From: JBAWXE01 sp037144255
Lineage (GTDB): Bacteria > Bacteroidota > Bacteroidia > Chitinophagales > Chitinophagaceae
DNA length: 64,000 nt
Reading direction: 5' to 3'
Assembly (NCBI GenBank): GCA_037144255.1
Contig: JBAWXE010000005.1
Span: 1-64,000 of the forward strand
Shown: piece after piece, positions 33,628 through 43,351 of the stretch
How positions within the stretch are numbered: position 1 is the first letter of the stretch
How the letters are laid out: every line of letters starts with the position of its first letter
Notes under the pieces: generated by a model
Database searches by the model: none
What the model saw: the letters and a program-made list of their open reading frames with translations, nothing else
Told to the model about the DNA's origin: nothing
Position numbers and translations under genes: made by a program

Positions 33628-34842
33628 TTATTCTCCAGGGGTAGCAGGCGTATCGCCTTCTTGTTTCTTAGGTAGTTTGTCAAATTCAAACATCAGAGAA
33701 AAACGAAGTGTATTAGAAAGTGGGTTACGTGTGATACCAGAACCTGAAGGTACTAAGTAAGAAAAGTTCAGATTGAAGATATTATAACGAGCACCCAGAC
33801 CGCAAGTAATGTATTGACGATCACCATTGAATTTATCTTCGTAGAAATAACCTGCACGGAAAGCTATCTGATTTTGATACCAGTACTCAAATCCTGTAGA
33901 GATATCTATTTGTCTGAGTGTACCACTAAAACCACCCGGAGCATCGCTGAAAGAGCCAAGCACCCCGGAAACAACACCTTTATCAGGATAATACTGATAT
34001 TGTACGCCAGAGCTATTGGTACCTATTTGTGGCGAAGGTACTACCAGTTTGTTCAGATCCATAGCAATTGTGAATTTGTTATACTCATCCACTTGCTTAG
34101 TGAATGCTGCACCAATACCCAAATTGATAGGTATGAAATCACTGTGCGTAGATGTATAAGATATTTTAGAACCTAAGTTGCTAAGCACAGCACCCATACT
34201 GAAGGTGTTCTTTCGAAAATCGTATACTTCTTTAGTTCTGGTATAGAAGATGCCAGCATCAGCTGAATATGCATTACCCGGTTTATAATCAGCATTCTGA
34301 TTCGTGAAGCTGGCACCCGTAGCAATTGCTGAGTGTATATAACGTAATGTAGCACCCACAGACAAATAAGGAGATAAGCGATAAGAGTATCCCGCATCAA
34401 AAGAATATTCTCGTGGTTTACCGGTACCGGTAGCATCGCCAATATCATTAGTAAAGTTGATATCCCCTAATGAGAAATAGCGCATAGAAACACTGATGGC
34501 CTGATTATCATCCTCACCAAACTTAGCATATCCAGCTATATATGCCAGAAATATATCAGGTACGAGATCCTTCAACCAAGGAGTATAAGTAGCTGAAATA
34601 CCATATTTTTTATCGCAAAAAGGTATTTTAGCTACATTCCAATATTGTGCATTAGCATCAGGAGCAATAGCGATACCCACATCACCCATTGCACCAGAAC
34701 GTGCATCAGGAGATATCCTCAAAAAAGGTACTGCTGTAGTGATTACGGAAGTCTGTCCATTCAACCCCTGTGCATTTGCATTCAAGGTTGTTGCCAAACC
34801 TGTTAATAGACTTAATCCAATTAAAGCAAAGCGTTTTGCCAT
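33628..34842 (-). CDS. porV: Type IX secretion outer-membrane protein PorV (LptO)
   Basis: A 404-aa FadL-like outer-membrane barrel. Signal peptide to NANAQ (about residue 25), then TSVITTAVPFLRISPDARSG near 31-50, the family signature, and DVGIAIAPDANAQYWNVAKI. PorV binds cargo C-terminal domains at the Sov translocon and passes them to the PorU sortase. It follows porU on the same strand after 124 bp and has its own near-perfect promoter at 34871-34901, so it is likely made in excess of PorU. Confidence 0.94.
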   Translation of the reverse strand: MAKRFALIGLSLLTGLATTLNANAQGLNGQTSVITTAVPFLRISPDARSGAMGDVGIAIAPDANAQYWNVAKIPFCDKKYGISATYTPWLKDLVPDIFLAYIAGYAKFGEDDNQAISVSMRYFSLGDINFTNDIGDATGTGKPREYSFDAGYSYRLSPYLSVGATLRYIHSAIATGASFTNQNADYKPGNAYSADAGIFYTRTKEVYDFRKNTFSMGAVLSNLGSKISYTSTHSDFIPINLGIGAAFTKQVDEYNKFTIAMDLNKLVVPSPQIGTNSSGVQYQYYPDKGVVSGVLGSFSDAPGGFSGTLRQIDISTGFEYWYQNQIAFRAGYFYEDKFNGDRQYITCGLGARYNIFNLNFSYLVPSGSGITRNPLSNTLRFSLMFEFDKLPKKQEGDTPATPGE

Positions 34843-34870
34843 TATATTATACTTTTTTTAAAAAGTTTTG

Positions 34871-34901
34871 CAAAGGTATTCAGTTTATGTGTTCCTACAA
34901 A
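34871..34901 (-). promoter_or_regulatory. Promoter of porV (perfect TTTG-N19-TACCTTTG)
   Basis: On the minus strand TTTG (34901-34898), a 19-nt spacer and TACCTTTG (34878-34871). It fits the Bacteroidota consensus fully and lies 28 nt upstream of the porV ATG. It is the strongest promoter match in this window. Confidence 0.75.
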
Positions 34902-34966
34902 GATATACATTTTGATTATATTATTATTTCTTAGTAGTGTTTTCCTAGCAAGGTGCATGAAGGTTA

Positions 34967-37900
34967 TTAACGTATCAATACCAGCTTTTGGTATGCACTG
35001 CCTGATATTCCGCTTTGAGTACTTAATAACAAGCGATATACATACAATCCACCGGGCAATAAAGTACCATGATCATCGCTACCATCCCAGATGATCTCGT
35101 TACTACGGCTACCTGTAGGTGTAAAATTCTGATCGATAGACTTAACCAATTGTCCGGAAGTGTTATAAATATTGATCTGCGCCCTTAGATCTTCATCCGG
35201 ATGATTATGCTCAAAAAAGAAATGTGTAAGTGTGCTAAATGGATTTGGATAATTCACTAGATCGTTCACTTGTACCACATTGCCACCTAAAACCACGAAA
35301 TGAACAGATCCTTGGCCTGAATTATCATTCACATCCCAAGCCTTTACTGTAAGTGTATGAGTACCATCACTAATACCTGATATAGGGAAGCTGATATACC
35401 CTTTTTGATAAGTATTAGGTGCAGCCTCGTAATAGTCATTCAAAATATAAGGTGTCTCTACATTTCCATCTAGTACAGCAGTAAGATCATGCCCTACACC
35501 ATTACCAGATACATTGATACCGGTAGCATCGTTGAGTATGGCATACAATACTGTATTAGAACCTGTAATACCTCCGTCTTTGAATAAACTGTCGTTCATG
35601 AAGGCTCTTACTACAGGGGGATCATTATCCGTGACGGGGTTATTTGAGTACCCACCTACTGCTATAGTAGTATCTGCACTGGCAGCATCTGTAATGCCAT
35701 TATCAGCATAATAACTGATCTTGCCATTACCCATGGTATAGTTAATATCCTTAGGGGCTACAAAGCTGAAAGAAAAATGACCGTTTGTTATTGTTGCTTT
35801 ACCCTTGTATATTATATTGTCTTGCAATTCATACTCGCGGTAAGCACCTGTGAACTTTGTAGTGAGCGTGACACGTCTTGGCTTATCATACATCACAACA
35901 GATAGAGAACCATTAAAATCACTGAGTACATTATGTGCTGCATCAGTAATACTACCATCTATCTTATAGGTGCCTAAAGCACTAACTGAATCGACCGGAT
36001 TACCAGATACTGCATCTCTTATAGAATCGGTACGAACGAGATATTTAGGAAAATCAGGTATCAGTGCAGGGTCGCCTAGCAAGGCAAATTTTCTATAGTT
36101 GAGCAATACATAACCTGTGCTATTTACTTTATAGGTAATGTTTTTACCCATACGAATGGCATCACCAAAGGTGTACCAAGTGCCATCATCTTTGTGAGTG
36201 AATTGTACATTCAAAAACTGGCTATTAATATGCTTATTATCGCTTTCGTAAGTAGATGAAGTAGTGGTCAGCAATGCTATGGCACCTCCTCCTCTTTGCA
36301 ATACCAGTTTCTCGCCTGATGATATAGTCACCGGATTATCATACTGACCAAAATCGCAGGTAGCTGTGACCATAAAAGGTAGGTTGTCGTAATTCTTCCA
36401 TGTAGTATAGTCATCTGTACTCAGTACTCTTTCGTGCGACCAAACATCGGTATTACCGTGGCCATTATAATTCATAAGGAAAGTACCTCTGAATATCTGA
36501 TTATTGATCACATCATTAGCAGCAGGGCATCTTTCTCCACCAGGTGTAGATACAAAACTCAATGCGTCTAAAAACACTTTAGTATCATTATACAAGTTAT
36601 TACCGGTAGAGGAATTCACAACACCCGACATGGTTTCGGCATCCAACATATGTGGTCCTGCACCGTCTTCAGCATCGCCTACAAAAGTGGCAGATAATCT
36701 CCATGGACCTAAAGTAGCCGGACTCTTATAATGAATGATCTTGTCTACAACAGCCATAGCATCGCTTTCATTTCTGGATGTAATGCGTCCTACGCCCACA
36801 TCGAGTGCATTGAGTAATAGATCATTTCCAATATATTCATTATTATCCAGGAAACCGTAAAAATCATCACCACTATAGCTATTCACTTTCACCATTGATT
36901 CTGAATATTCATAAACGGGCACGAAATTACTATTGATAGTAGCTCGTCTCTTATAATCATAAGATGCAGCACCAAATAACAAGAGATACTTAGGCATTTG
37001 TGTGCTATCGACAGCACGATCATAAAACATCTTTACCATATCGCGTATAGCGCTGATATCCTGTGATCCTGATGAGAACTCATTATATATTTGAGTAGTA
37101 GTTGCAACCAATACTGACATACCATCCGTATTTCTGTGATAGTCTGCCAATTTGTTTGCAGCTTCCAGAAAATCAGGATGTGTCACTATTATAAAATTCA
37201 CTTGTGGAGAACCATGAATATTTTGATTAGTTACAAGCCCTGCTGTTACAGGAGTATAATATTGTGAACCATCGAAAGTTACAAACTCATGCAACTGTTG
37301 TGCATCTTGCGTGAAAGTATAATTACTTCCGCTAAGGCTACCATTCATTTTTACAGGTACTTGCGGGTTGCTAACATCCCATACCTGCAATGACGAATTA
37401 GCATTCTGAATATGATACTGTGCTATATTACCGGTGCCCACACTGCGCCAATCGCGAAATGGTAACTGCCCATCAGAAAGAGCAAGCAGTCTGCGAGTAT
37501 TGATCTCAATATAATTAAGATATCCTGTAGACCATACTTCACCACCCTGAAAATCGAGTTTTACAGTAGTAGTGCCTGTACCTAGTCCACCTGCTTTAAA
37601 ATCATCATAGCCTGGAGAATTGGTGGTGGCTACCGGAGCGGCTTCATCAATTATAGAGCCACCCAATGTGTATGTTTTACGAATTTGCCCGTTCACTGAA
37701 AATGTAAAAGTGTTATTGGGTGTGCCTGTAGTATTACAAGCAAGGTACACTCTGAAATTGGCAGAATCTGTGAGCGTACCTAAATTAAAATTGAATGAGC
37801 GTGTGCTAGGTAATCCATAAGAAGCACTGAACATTTCTCCCCACCATTCTTTACCAAATGCACCAAGGTTTAGTTGTCCCAAATTCACACTATCGAGTTC

Positions 37901-38758
37901 ATGCACAGCATAGTCGTTAAAATCTGTCACATTCACATTAGCGGTAAGAGTGGTATTCTGATTGTCTACTCTCAAGCCATTACTCTGATCAAAGTTGAGG
38001 AAATAGTAACTTTTGTCCTCATACAGATTGATCTGGTGAGAGAAACGTTGGTTGATACTATCTTTATCCCATCTCATAGAGCCTTTTGCATAAAATACAA
38101 AATAGTCTCCTTGATTGAAAGAACCATCGCCGCCATCATTCACCCAAATGGCATTCTCTAAAAGATTATCAGGACGAGGGTCATAATTGGCCTCAGATAA
38201 CATAGCACCACCATTACCAAATACTCTTATGTGGTTAGTATTAATAGTAGAGGGATCTATATGCAGAGAGTCTCTGATGAAATTAAAGTCTATTTTATAC
38301 AGACCCGTATTAGTGATGGCTATCTTATACCATGTACCCTGTGCTAATGGAGAACCAACAACACTACTTGTTTTTGGTAGTGTAGTAGATGTAACTTCCA
38401 TCTCTGTGACTGTTATGGCAAAGTCTGATAGTTGTTTTACCTCTCCGTTATTCTCTCCATTAACATATACAGGTATGGTCACTAGGGCAAAAGGGCGTTT
38501 ACGCTCCATTCCCAGCATTATCTTGAATTGTTGCGGGTCGCCTGTTTGAACTTTGGCAGGCAGGCTTACCCCTGATATATATTTAAGGTCAGAAACTTGT
38601 ACTTGAGGGATGGCAAAATGTTCCAGCCATACTTTTTTGACCAAATATCCATTATTGATATCCTTGCCTGAAATATGGCAGTTTTCATAATGATTGGCAT
38701 TTGCATCAGAAAGAGCAAATAACAGGCAGAAACAAATAGATATTATTCTTTTTATCAT
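34967..38758 (-). CDS. porU: Type IX secretion sortase PorU (C25 gingipain-like)
   Basis: A 1263-aa cell-surface protease. Signal peptide to about residue 21. The C25 catalytic core includes MNYNGHGNTDVW with His at about 767 and TATCDFGQYDNP with Cys at about 801. Near the end a C-terminal domain of the uncleaved type is present (from VNDLVNYPNPFSTLTHF to YQKLVLIR). PorU removes the sorting domain of T9SS cargos such as the proteins at 1806 and 60231 and links them to the surface glycolipid. Transcribed with porV downstream and divergent from gldJ, as in flavobacteria. Confidence 0.94.
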   Translation of the reverse strand: MIKRIISICFCLLFALSDANANHYENCHISGKDINNGYLVKKVWLEHFAIPQVQVSDLKYISGVSLPAKVQTGDPQQFKIMLGMERKRPFALVTIPVYVNGENNGEVKQLSDFAITVTEMEVTSTTLPKTSSVVGSPLAQGTWYKIAITNTGLYKIDFNFIRDSLHIDPSTINTNHIRVFGNGGAMLSEANYDPRPDNLLENAIWVNDGGDGSFNQGDYFVFYAKGSMRWDKDSINQRFSHQINLYEDKSYYFLNFDQSNGLRVDNQNTTLTANVNVTDFNDYAVHELDSVNLGQLNLGAFGKEWWGEMFSASYGLPSTRSFNFNLGTLTDSANFRVYLACNTTGTPNNTFTFSVNGQIRKTYTLGGSIIDEAAPVATTNSPGYDDFKAGGLGTGTTTVKLDFQGGEVWSTGYLNYIEINTRRLLALSDGQLPFRDWRSVGTGNIAQYHIQNANSSLQVWDVSNPQVPVKMNGSLSGSNYTFTQDAQQLHEFVTFDGSQYYTPVTAGLVTNQNIHGSPQVNFIIVTHPDFLEAANKLADYHRNTDGMSVLVATTTQIYNEFSSGSQDISAIRDMVKMFYDRAVDSTQMPKYLLLFGAASYDYKRRATINSNFVPVYEYSESMVKVNSYSGDDFYGFLDNNEYIGNDLLLNALDVGVGRITSRNESDAMAVVDKIIHYKSPATLGPWRLSATFVGDAEDGAGPHMLDAETMSGVVNSSTGNNLYNDTKVFLDALSFVSTPGGERCPAANDVINNQIFRGTFLMNYNGHGNTDVWSHERVLSTDDYTTWKNYDNLPFMVTATCDFGQYDNPVTISSGEKLVLQRGGGAIALLTTTSSTYESDNKHINSQFLNVQFTHKDDGTWYTFGDAIRMGKNITYKVNSTGYVLLNYRKFALLGDPALIPDFPKYLVRTDSIRDAVSGNPVDSVSALGTYKIDGSITDAAHNVLSDFNGSLSVVMYDKPRRVTLTTKFTGAYREYELQDNIIYKGKATITNGHFSFSFVAPKDINYTMGNGKISYYADNGITDAASADTTIAVGGYSNNPVTDNDPPVVRAFMNDSLFKDGGITGSNTVLYAILNDATGINVSGNGVGHDLTAVLDGNVETPYILNDYYEAAPNTYQKGYISFPISGISDGTHTLTVKAWDVNDNSGQGSVHFVVLGGNVVQVNDLVNYPNPFSTLTHFFFEHNHPDEDLRAQINIYNTSGQLVKSIDQNFTPTGSRSNEIIWDGSDDHGTLLPGGLYVYRLLLSTQSGISGSAYQKLVLIR

Positions 38759-38793
38759 TTATATTATGTTTTTCAACCTTAGGTGTAACAATC

Positions 38794-38826
38794 CAAAATT
38801 AAGGTATAAACGGCTATATCTGACAA
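38794..38826 (-). promoter_or_regulatory. Candidate promoter of porU
   Basis: On the minus strand TTG (38826-38824), a 22-nt spacer and TAATTTTG (38801-38794). The -7 element matches TAnnTTTG. It lies 35 nt upstream of the porU ATG. Confidence 0.5.
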
Positions 38827-38976
38827 CAAAAGCTATGCTGTGTATAGTAAAACGCAAAACATCGCAGAATATTATATAATATTGGCAATAAAATAAAGGG
38901 ATATTTTTTCCTTACAAATGCTGTAATGCTTGACATTTTCAAAAGAAAGTTCTAACATTGTAGCACTTTTAATAAA

Positions 38977-39007
38977 TTGTCAACTTAATTCGTAGCTAAT
39001 ATCTTTC
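38977..39007 (+). promoter_or_regulatory. Candidate promoter of gldJ
   Basis: TTG at 38977-38979, a 20-nt spacer, and TATCTTTC at 39000-39007 (one mismatch to TAnnTTTG). The ATG of gldJ follows 7 nt later, so the leader would be very short. Confidence 0.4.
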
Positions 39008-39014
39008 TCTGATT

Positions 39015-40565
39015 ATGAAAAGAACTCTCATAGGCGTGAGCTTGTTGTGTATCGGAGCAACTACTCTTATTTCAGCTTGCTCTCCAAAAACATCTAACGG
39101 TCGTGGTGGCGCTTCCGATAAAACTGGTTGGGAATACAACGACCCTCGCCTTGGCGGATTTGATGTAGCCAAAGATTTTGAAGGTCAAAAAACCGGTCCT
39201 GGTCTTACTTTCGTTGAAGGTGGTCGTTTTACAATGGGACAGGTAGATGAAGATCTTACCATGGAGCGTAACAGCATCCCACGCACCGTATCTGTATCAT
39301 CTTTCTACATGGATGTAACCGAAGTAGCTAATATACACTATCGTGAATATACCTATTGGATGTCTCGCGCTTATGCAGCGGATTATCCTGAACTGGTAGC
39401 AAAGTGCTTACCTGATACTACAGCTTGGCGTCAGGCAATGTCTTATAACGAGCCATTGGTACAATATTATTTCCGTCATGCATCTTACGATCAATATCCG
39501 GTTGTAGGTGTTAGCTGGAATCAAGCTAACGAATATTGTAAATGGCGTAGTGATCGTGTAAACGAGTACATCCTTCTGAGAAACGGCATGTTGAATAAAA
39601 ATCCGAATCAGGTGAATGAAGACGTTTTCACTTCAGAAACTTATGTAAGCGGACAATATGAAGGTCTGTCTGGTAAGAAACGTCATAAAGATCTTGATCC
39701 TAGTGGTAGTGGTAAACGTAACCTGAGTTATTCTGATGGTTATTTGTTACCTAACTATCGTCTCCCAACAGAAGCTGAGTGGGAATATGCTGCACTGGGT
39801 AATGTAGGTAATAATCCTGAACCAGAAAGCAAACGTCGTCGTGGCGAAGAAGTGATCACTGATCGTAACATCTACCCTTGGGGCGTTAAGAACTCAACTC
39901 GTTTTGGTCTGCGTAACGAATATCAAGGTCAATTCTTAGGTAACTTTAAACGTGGTAATGGTGACGTAATGGGTGTTGCTCATGGTCTGAATGATAACGC
40001 TGATATCCCTGCTCCAATCTACTCATATTCTCCAAACGCTTTTGGTCTTTATAACATGGCCGGCAACGTAAGTGAGTGGGTACTGGATACTTACCGTCCT
40101 ACTTCACACCAAGATGTGAATGACTTCCGTCCTTTCCGTGGTAATGTTTACGAAACTTACAAGAAGGCTGAAGATGGTACTTTGGAAGAAAAAGATAGTA
40201 TCGGTCACTTACCTACAAGAGTATTGACTGCTGACGAAATTCTTGCTAATCAACGCTACGAATCAAGAGGTTCTGACGTAAGAGATTTCAAAGATGGAGA
40301 TAGTACTTCACAGTTCACTTATGACTACGGTAAAACTACTTTAGTAAATAATGATTCTAAAGTGTACAAGGGTGCTTCTTGGAATGATCGCGCTTACTGG
40401 ATGTCTCCTGGTACTCGCCGTTTCATGCAAGCAACTCAAACTAGTTCTTATGTTGGTTTCCGTTGCGTTATGGATCGTTTAGGTAGCCCTAACGGACAGA
40501 ACGATGAGAAAGCAGGTAACTTCTTCGATAAGAAGAGCAAGAAAAGAGGTTCATTAGGCCGCTAA
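39015..40565 (+). CDS. gldJ: Gliding motility lipoprotein GldJ
   Basis: A 516-aa lipoprotein of the formylglycine-generating-enzyme (SUMF1) fold. The lipobox is LISAC (Cys 22). It opens after the signal with DKTGWEYNDPRLGGFDV and PGLTFVEGGRFTMGQVDEDL. Family markers are WRSDRVNEY, LPNYRLPTEAEWEYAA and NAFGLYNMAGNVSEW, plus KVYKGASWNDRAYWMSPGTRR near the end. These agree with GldJ rather than its paralogue GldK. GldJ is needed for gliding and helps keep GldK stable. It is divergent from porU-porV, the order known from flavobacteria. A strong terminator follows. Confidence 0.9.
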   Translation: MKRTLIGVSLLCIGATTLISACSPKTSNGRGGASDKTGWEYNDPRLGGFDVAKDFEGQKTGPGLTFVEGGRFTMGQVDEDLTMERNSIPRTVSVSSFYMDVTEVANIHYREYTYWMSRAYAADYPELVAKCLPDTTAWRQAMSYNEPLVQYYFRHASYDQYPVVGVSWNQANEYCKWRSDRVNEYILLRNGMLNKNPNQVNEDVFTSETYVSGQYEGLSGKKRHKDLDPSGSGKRNLSYSDGYLLPNYRLPTEAEWEYAALGNVGNNPEPESKRRRGEEVITDRNIYPWGVKNSTRFGLRNEYQGQFLGNFKRGNGDVMGVAHGLNDNADIPAPIYSYSPNAFGLYNMAGNVSEWVLDTYRPTSHQDVNDFRPFRGNVYETYKKAEDGTLEEKDSIGHLPTRVLTADEILANQRYESRGSDVRDFKDGDSTSQFTYDYGKTTLVNNDSKVYKGASWNDRAYWMSPGTRRFMQATQTSSYVGFRCVMDRLGSPNGQNDEKAGNFFDKKSKKRGSLGR

Positions 40566-40584
40566 TATCACCTAATCAAAATAT

Positions 40585-40618
40585 AAAAAAGCCCCTTCCA
40601 AAAGAAGGGGTTTTTTAT
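40585..40618 (+). terminator. Intrinsic terminator of gldJ
   Basis: A GC-rich stem CCCCTTC (40592-40598) with GAAGGGG (40604-40610), extended outward by A-T pairs, and a T-run from 40611. It is 20 bp past the gldJ stop. Confidence 0.9.
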
Positions 40619-40624
40619 TTACCC

Positions 40625-40632
40625 TACTTTTG
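40625..40632 (+). promoter_or_regulatory. -7 element of the epimerase-like gene
   Basis: A perfect TACTTTTG (TAnnTTTG), with the ATG at 40652, 20 bp from the end of the element. This is the same spacing as the -7 elements upstream of 44525 and 49835. No clear -33 TTTG was seen. Confidence 0.55.
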
Positions 40633-40651
40633 TTGAAATCAACTGACACAT

Positions 40652-41323
40652 ATGCCAAAGGAACAATTAAATGTCATAATTACAGGAGCCACAGGCATGG
40701 TAGGCGAAGGCGTCTTACACGAATGTCTGTTACATGCGCAGGTAAGAAGTGTCCTTGTTATAGGCAGAAAATCTTGTGGCATGAGCCATCCTAAACTCAA
40801 AGAGATCATTCACTCCGATTTTTTCGATATCACTCCCATTGCTTCTCAGCTTAGTGGATACAACGCTTGTTTCTTTTGTTTAGGTGTATCTTCTGTAGGC
40901 ATGAAGGAGAATGAGTATACCAAACTCACCTATACACTAACGCTGAGCTTTGCTACAACAATAGCAAAAGTTAACCCTTCGATGACCTTTGAATACATAT
41001 CGGGTGCAGCTACCGATAGTACAGAAATGGGGCGATCTATGTGGGCGCGTGTAAAGGGGAAAACAGAAAATGACCTGATGAAATTGCCTTTCAGAAAAGT
41101 ATATAATTTTCGCCCGGGATATATGCACCCTACACCTGGCATGAAGAACACTAACAAATACTATAAGTACATAACATGGATGTACCCAATGCTTAAGATG
41201 CTGACGCCTAATTCTGTGAGCACTTTATCAGATCTGGGCCTTGCTATGATCAATGCTGCATTGCATGACTATACCAATCAGATAATTGAAGTAAAAGACT
41301 TGAAGATATTGGCCAAACAATAA
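40652..41323 (+). CDS. NAD(P)-binding epimerase/dehydratase-like protein
   Basis: A 223-aa Rossmann protein. VIITGATGMVGEGVLHECL (residues 8-26) binds the dinucleotide; the VLVIGRKS strand (near 33) and ACFFCLGVSSVGMKENEY near 70-87 fit short SDR/HTATIP2-like oxidoreductases. YISGAATDSTEMGRSMWARVKGK near 113-135 has Lys but not the usual YxxxK. So it may be non-catalytic or use another pair. Single-gene unit between gldJ and the gldE block. Its substrate is unknown. Confidence 0.8.
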   Translation: MPKEQLNVIITGATGMVGEGVLHECLLHAQVRSVLVIGRKSCGMSHPKLKEIIHSDFFDITPIASQLSGYNACFFCLGVSSVGMKENEYTKLTYTLTLSFATTIAKVNPSMTFEYISGAATDSTEMGRSMWARVKGKTENDLMKLPFRKVYNFRPGYMHPTPGMKNTNKYYKYITWMYPMLKMLTPNSVSTLSDLGLAMINAALHDYTNQIIEVKDLKILAKQ

Positions 41324-41347
41324 GACTATATTATTGATGAAAATATG

Positions 41348-41374
41348 AAGCCCTGCTATCGTACAGGGCTTTTA
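41348..41374. terminator. Terminator between the epimerase-like gene and gldE
   Basis: An 8-bp stem AAGCCCTG (41348-41355) with CAGGGCTT (41364-41371), then a short T-run on the plus strand. It may serve the leftward gldE gene too, but the minus-strand T-run is weak. Confidence 0.7.
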
Positions 41375-41401
41375 TATTATTCGCAAGTAGATAATTAACT
41401 A

Positions 41402-42787
41402 TTACTCTTCCTCAGGTTCATTTATGGTAAGTTTCACACGACGTATGCGCATCTTATCTATTTCCAACACAGTAAAATCATAATGCTCATAACTCAATGT
41501 TTCATTCACTGCAGGGAATTTACCTGCAATCTCTAGTATTAGTCCACCTAAAGAATCACTATCGCCTCTTACATGATCAAACGTATCAGAAGGCACATTG
41601 ATCAGTCTGCATACATCATTAATGAGTGTTTTCCCTTCAAACAAAAAGTTAAGGTCATCTATTTTCTTATAGTGTAGATCATCATCATCAAACTCATCTT
41701 TGATATCACCTATGATCTCTTCCATAATATCTTCCAAAGTAATGATACCTGATGTCCCTCCAAATTCGTCTACAACTATGGCAAAGTGTATCCTCTTTTG
41801 CTGAAACTCTTTCAGCAGGTCTTCTATCAGTTTACCTTCATGTATAAAGTAGGCAGGACGTATGAGTACATGCCAGTCAAAAGTATCATCATTGGTATGA
41901 GGTAGAAAATCTTTGGTATGTATCATACCTATGATCTTATCCAAACTTTCCTTGAATACAGGCATACGTGAGTAGCCCACTTCTATAGCATGCTTTTGTA
42001 CTTGCGGAAAGGTCATATCTATACCTATACCACTTACATCCATTCTAGTGCGCATCACTTGCTTGGCACTGATGTTGCCAAACTTCAGTATACCCTTGAA
42101 TATATTCACCTCCTCGCGTGTAGCACTATGCCCAACGGTTAGTTCTATAGCGTGTTCAAAATCTTCGTTCGTTATATTATTCGCAGGTTTATTACCTAAT
42201 CTATTCTCTATAAAGCTGGTAGATGATACCAGAATACGACTCACAGGATGGAATATACTTGCCATAACCTTGAGCACAGGTGCTGAGAACAATGCCATAC
42301 GCATATTGTTCTGTGTGGCATATACCTTAGGTAATACCTCGCCAAACAATACGAGCAAGAAGGTGATGACTACTATCTTGATGACTACTATCTTCACTAC
42401 AAAGGAGATAATAGGATTGAGGGCCGGATTGATGAGTTGTGATACTAGCAGGTTGGTAGTTACTACTATTGCTATATTGATAAAATTATTGGCTACTAAT
42501 ATTGTAGCAAGCAACATCTTAGGTTGCTCTAGTAACTTGATAGTTACTTTTGCACCCGGACGATCTTTGGTCTTTAAGTAATTAATGTCTTTAGCAGACA
42601 ATGAAAAATATGCAGTTTCTGCTCCTGCAATAATAGCAGATAAGAGTAACAACACTAGGATGATAATAATAAGTATAGTAACGTTTGATGCTGAAAAAGC
42701 TCCGGTAGAAGCTTGCAATAATAAGCTTGTAAAATTCGTCTCGCCTTCTGTACTTTCCAAAATCGTATTAATTTGGTGAACAATCAA
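41402..42787 (-). CDS. gldE: Gliding motility-associated protein GldE (CNNM/CBS/CorC-HlyC domains)
   Basis: A 461-aa inner-membrane protein. A membrane domain (DUF21/CNNM, with four hydrophobic segments, residues ~37-175) holds SAIIAGAETAYFSLSAKDI. Two CBS domains follow (VMRTRMDVSGIGIDM near 240; HFAIVVDEFGGTSGIITLEDI near 335), then a CorC/HlyC-type domain to the C-terminus. GldE supports GldD in gliding in flavobacteria. The open frame begins at TTG 42787, which overlaps a TAATTTTG element; a later start such as the TTG at residue 10 cannot be excluded. It is preceded by ssb and mutY in the conserved order, but gldD is not next to it. Confidence 0.88.
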   Translation of the reverse strand: MIVHQINTILESTEGETNFTSLLLQASTGAFSASNVTILIIIILVLLLLSAIIAGAETAYFSLSAKDINYLKTKDRPGAKVTIKLLEQPKMLLATILVANNFINIAIVVTTNLLVSQLINPALNPIISFVVKIVVIKIVVITFLLVLFGEVLPKVYATQNNMRMALFSAPVLKVMASIFHPVSRILVSSTSFIENRLGNKPANNITNEDFEHAIELTVGHSATREEVNIFKGILKFGNISAKQVMRTRMDVSGIGIDMTFPQVQKHAIEVGYSRMPVFKESLDKIIGMIHTKDFLPHTNDDTFDWHVLIRPAYFIHEGKLIEDLLKEFQQKRIHFAIVVDEFGGTSGIITLEDIMEEIIGDIKDEFDDDDLHYKKIDDLNFLFEGKTLINDVCRLINVPSDTFDHVRGDSDSLGGLILEIAGKFPAVNETLSYEHYDFTVLEIDKMRIRRVKLTINEPEEE

Positions 42788-42791
42788 AATT

Positions 42792-42833
42792 AAAAAAAGG
42801 GAAAGAAATGGGTAAATTCACTTCTTTCCCTTT
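42792..42833 (-). terminator. Terminator between ssb and gldE
   Basis: A 12-bp perfect stem (42796-42807 with 42822-42833) whose minus-strand 3' side runs into a T-tract. It follows the ssb stop by 18 bp and lies directly before the gldE frame, so gldE expression would need readthrough or an internal promoter (TAATTTTG at 42792-42785). Confidence 0.8.
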
Positions 42834-42851
42834 ATAAAATTATAAAATATT

Positions 42852-43304
42852 TTAAAACGGTAAGTCATCTTTTGTAGCACCTATACTTCCGGCATCAAAA
42901 CTGATATCCGGTGCAGGGCTGCTAAAACCCGGTGCATCATGATGTGCATCTATATCTCCATTGCCATTTTCCTTACGTTTATCCAGCATAACCAAGTTAT
43001 CTCCCACTATCTCTGTACTGAAACGGCGGTTCTTATCCTTGTCTTCCCAGTTACGCGTACGCAATCTGCCCTCAATAAAGACTAAACTGCCTTTATGCAG
43101 GTATTTCTGTGCCAATTCTGCCAGCCCACGCCACAATACTACTGTATGCCATTCTGTTTGTGATACCAGGTTGCCATTTTTGTCCTTAAATGTTTCTGTA
43201 GTAGCTAGGGGGAATTTTGCTACAGCTATATTTCCTTCTAAATGCTGTAGATCCGGATCGCGGCCTAAATTCCCTATCAACACTACTCTGTTAACGCCTC
43301 TCAT
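42852..43304 (-). CDS. ssb: Single-stranded DNA-binding protein
   Basis: A 150-aa OB-fold protein. It opens MRGVNRVVLIGNLGRDPDLQ and has FPLATTETFKDKNG near 33-46 and SLVFIEGRLRTRNWEDK near 78-94. The tail ends in acidic DDLPF, which recruits other repair and replication proteins. It works on single-stranded DNA in replication, recombination and repair. It is between mutY and gldE as in many Bacteroidota; the terminator just after it separates gldE. Confidence 0.95.
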   Translation of the reverse strand: MRGVNRVVLIGNLGRDPDLQHLEGNIAVAKFPLATTETFKDKNGNLVSQTEWHTVVLWRGLAELAQKYLHKGSLVFIEGRLRTRNWEDKDKNRRFSTEIVGDNLVMLDKRKENGNGDIDAHHDAPGFSSPAPDISFDAGSIGATKDDLPF

Positions 43305-43351
43305 GTTAGTTCAATTTTTCAATTAACAAGAAATTTTAACCTTCTGTAATA

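Noticed and set aside
39015..40565. Assignment as gldK
   Set aside because: The WRSDRVNE and VYKGASWNDRAYW motifs and the porU-porV neighbourhood fit GldJ; gldK should lie beyond the right edge next to gldL and gldM.
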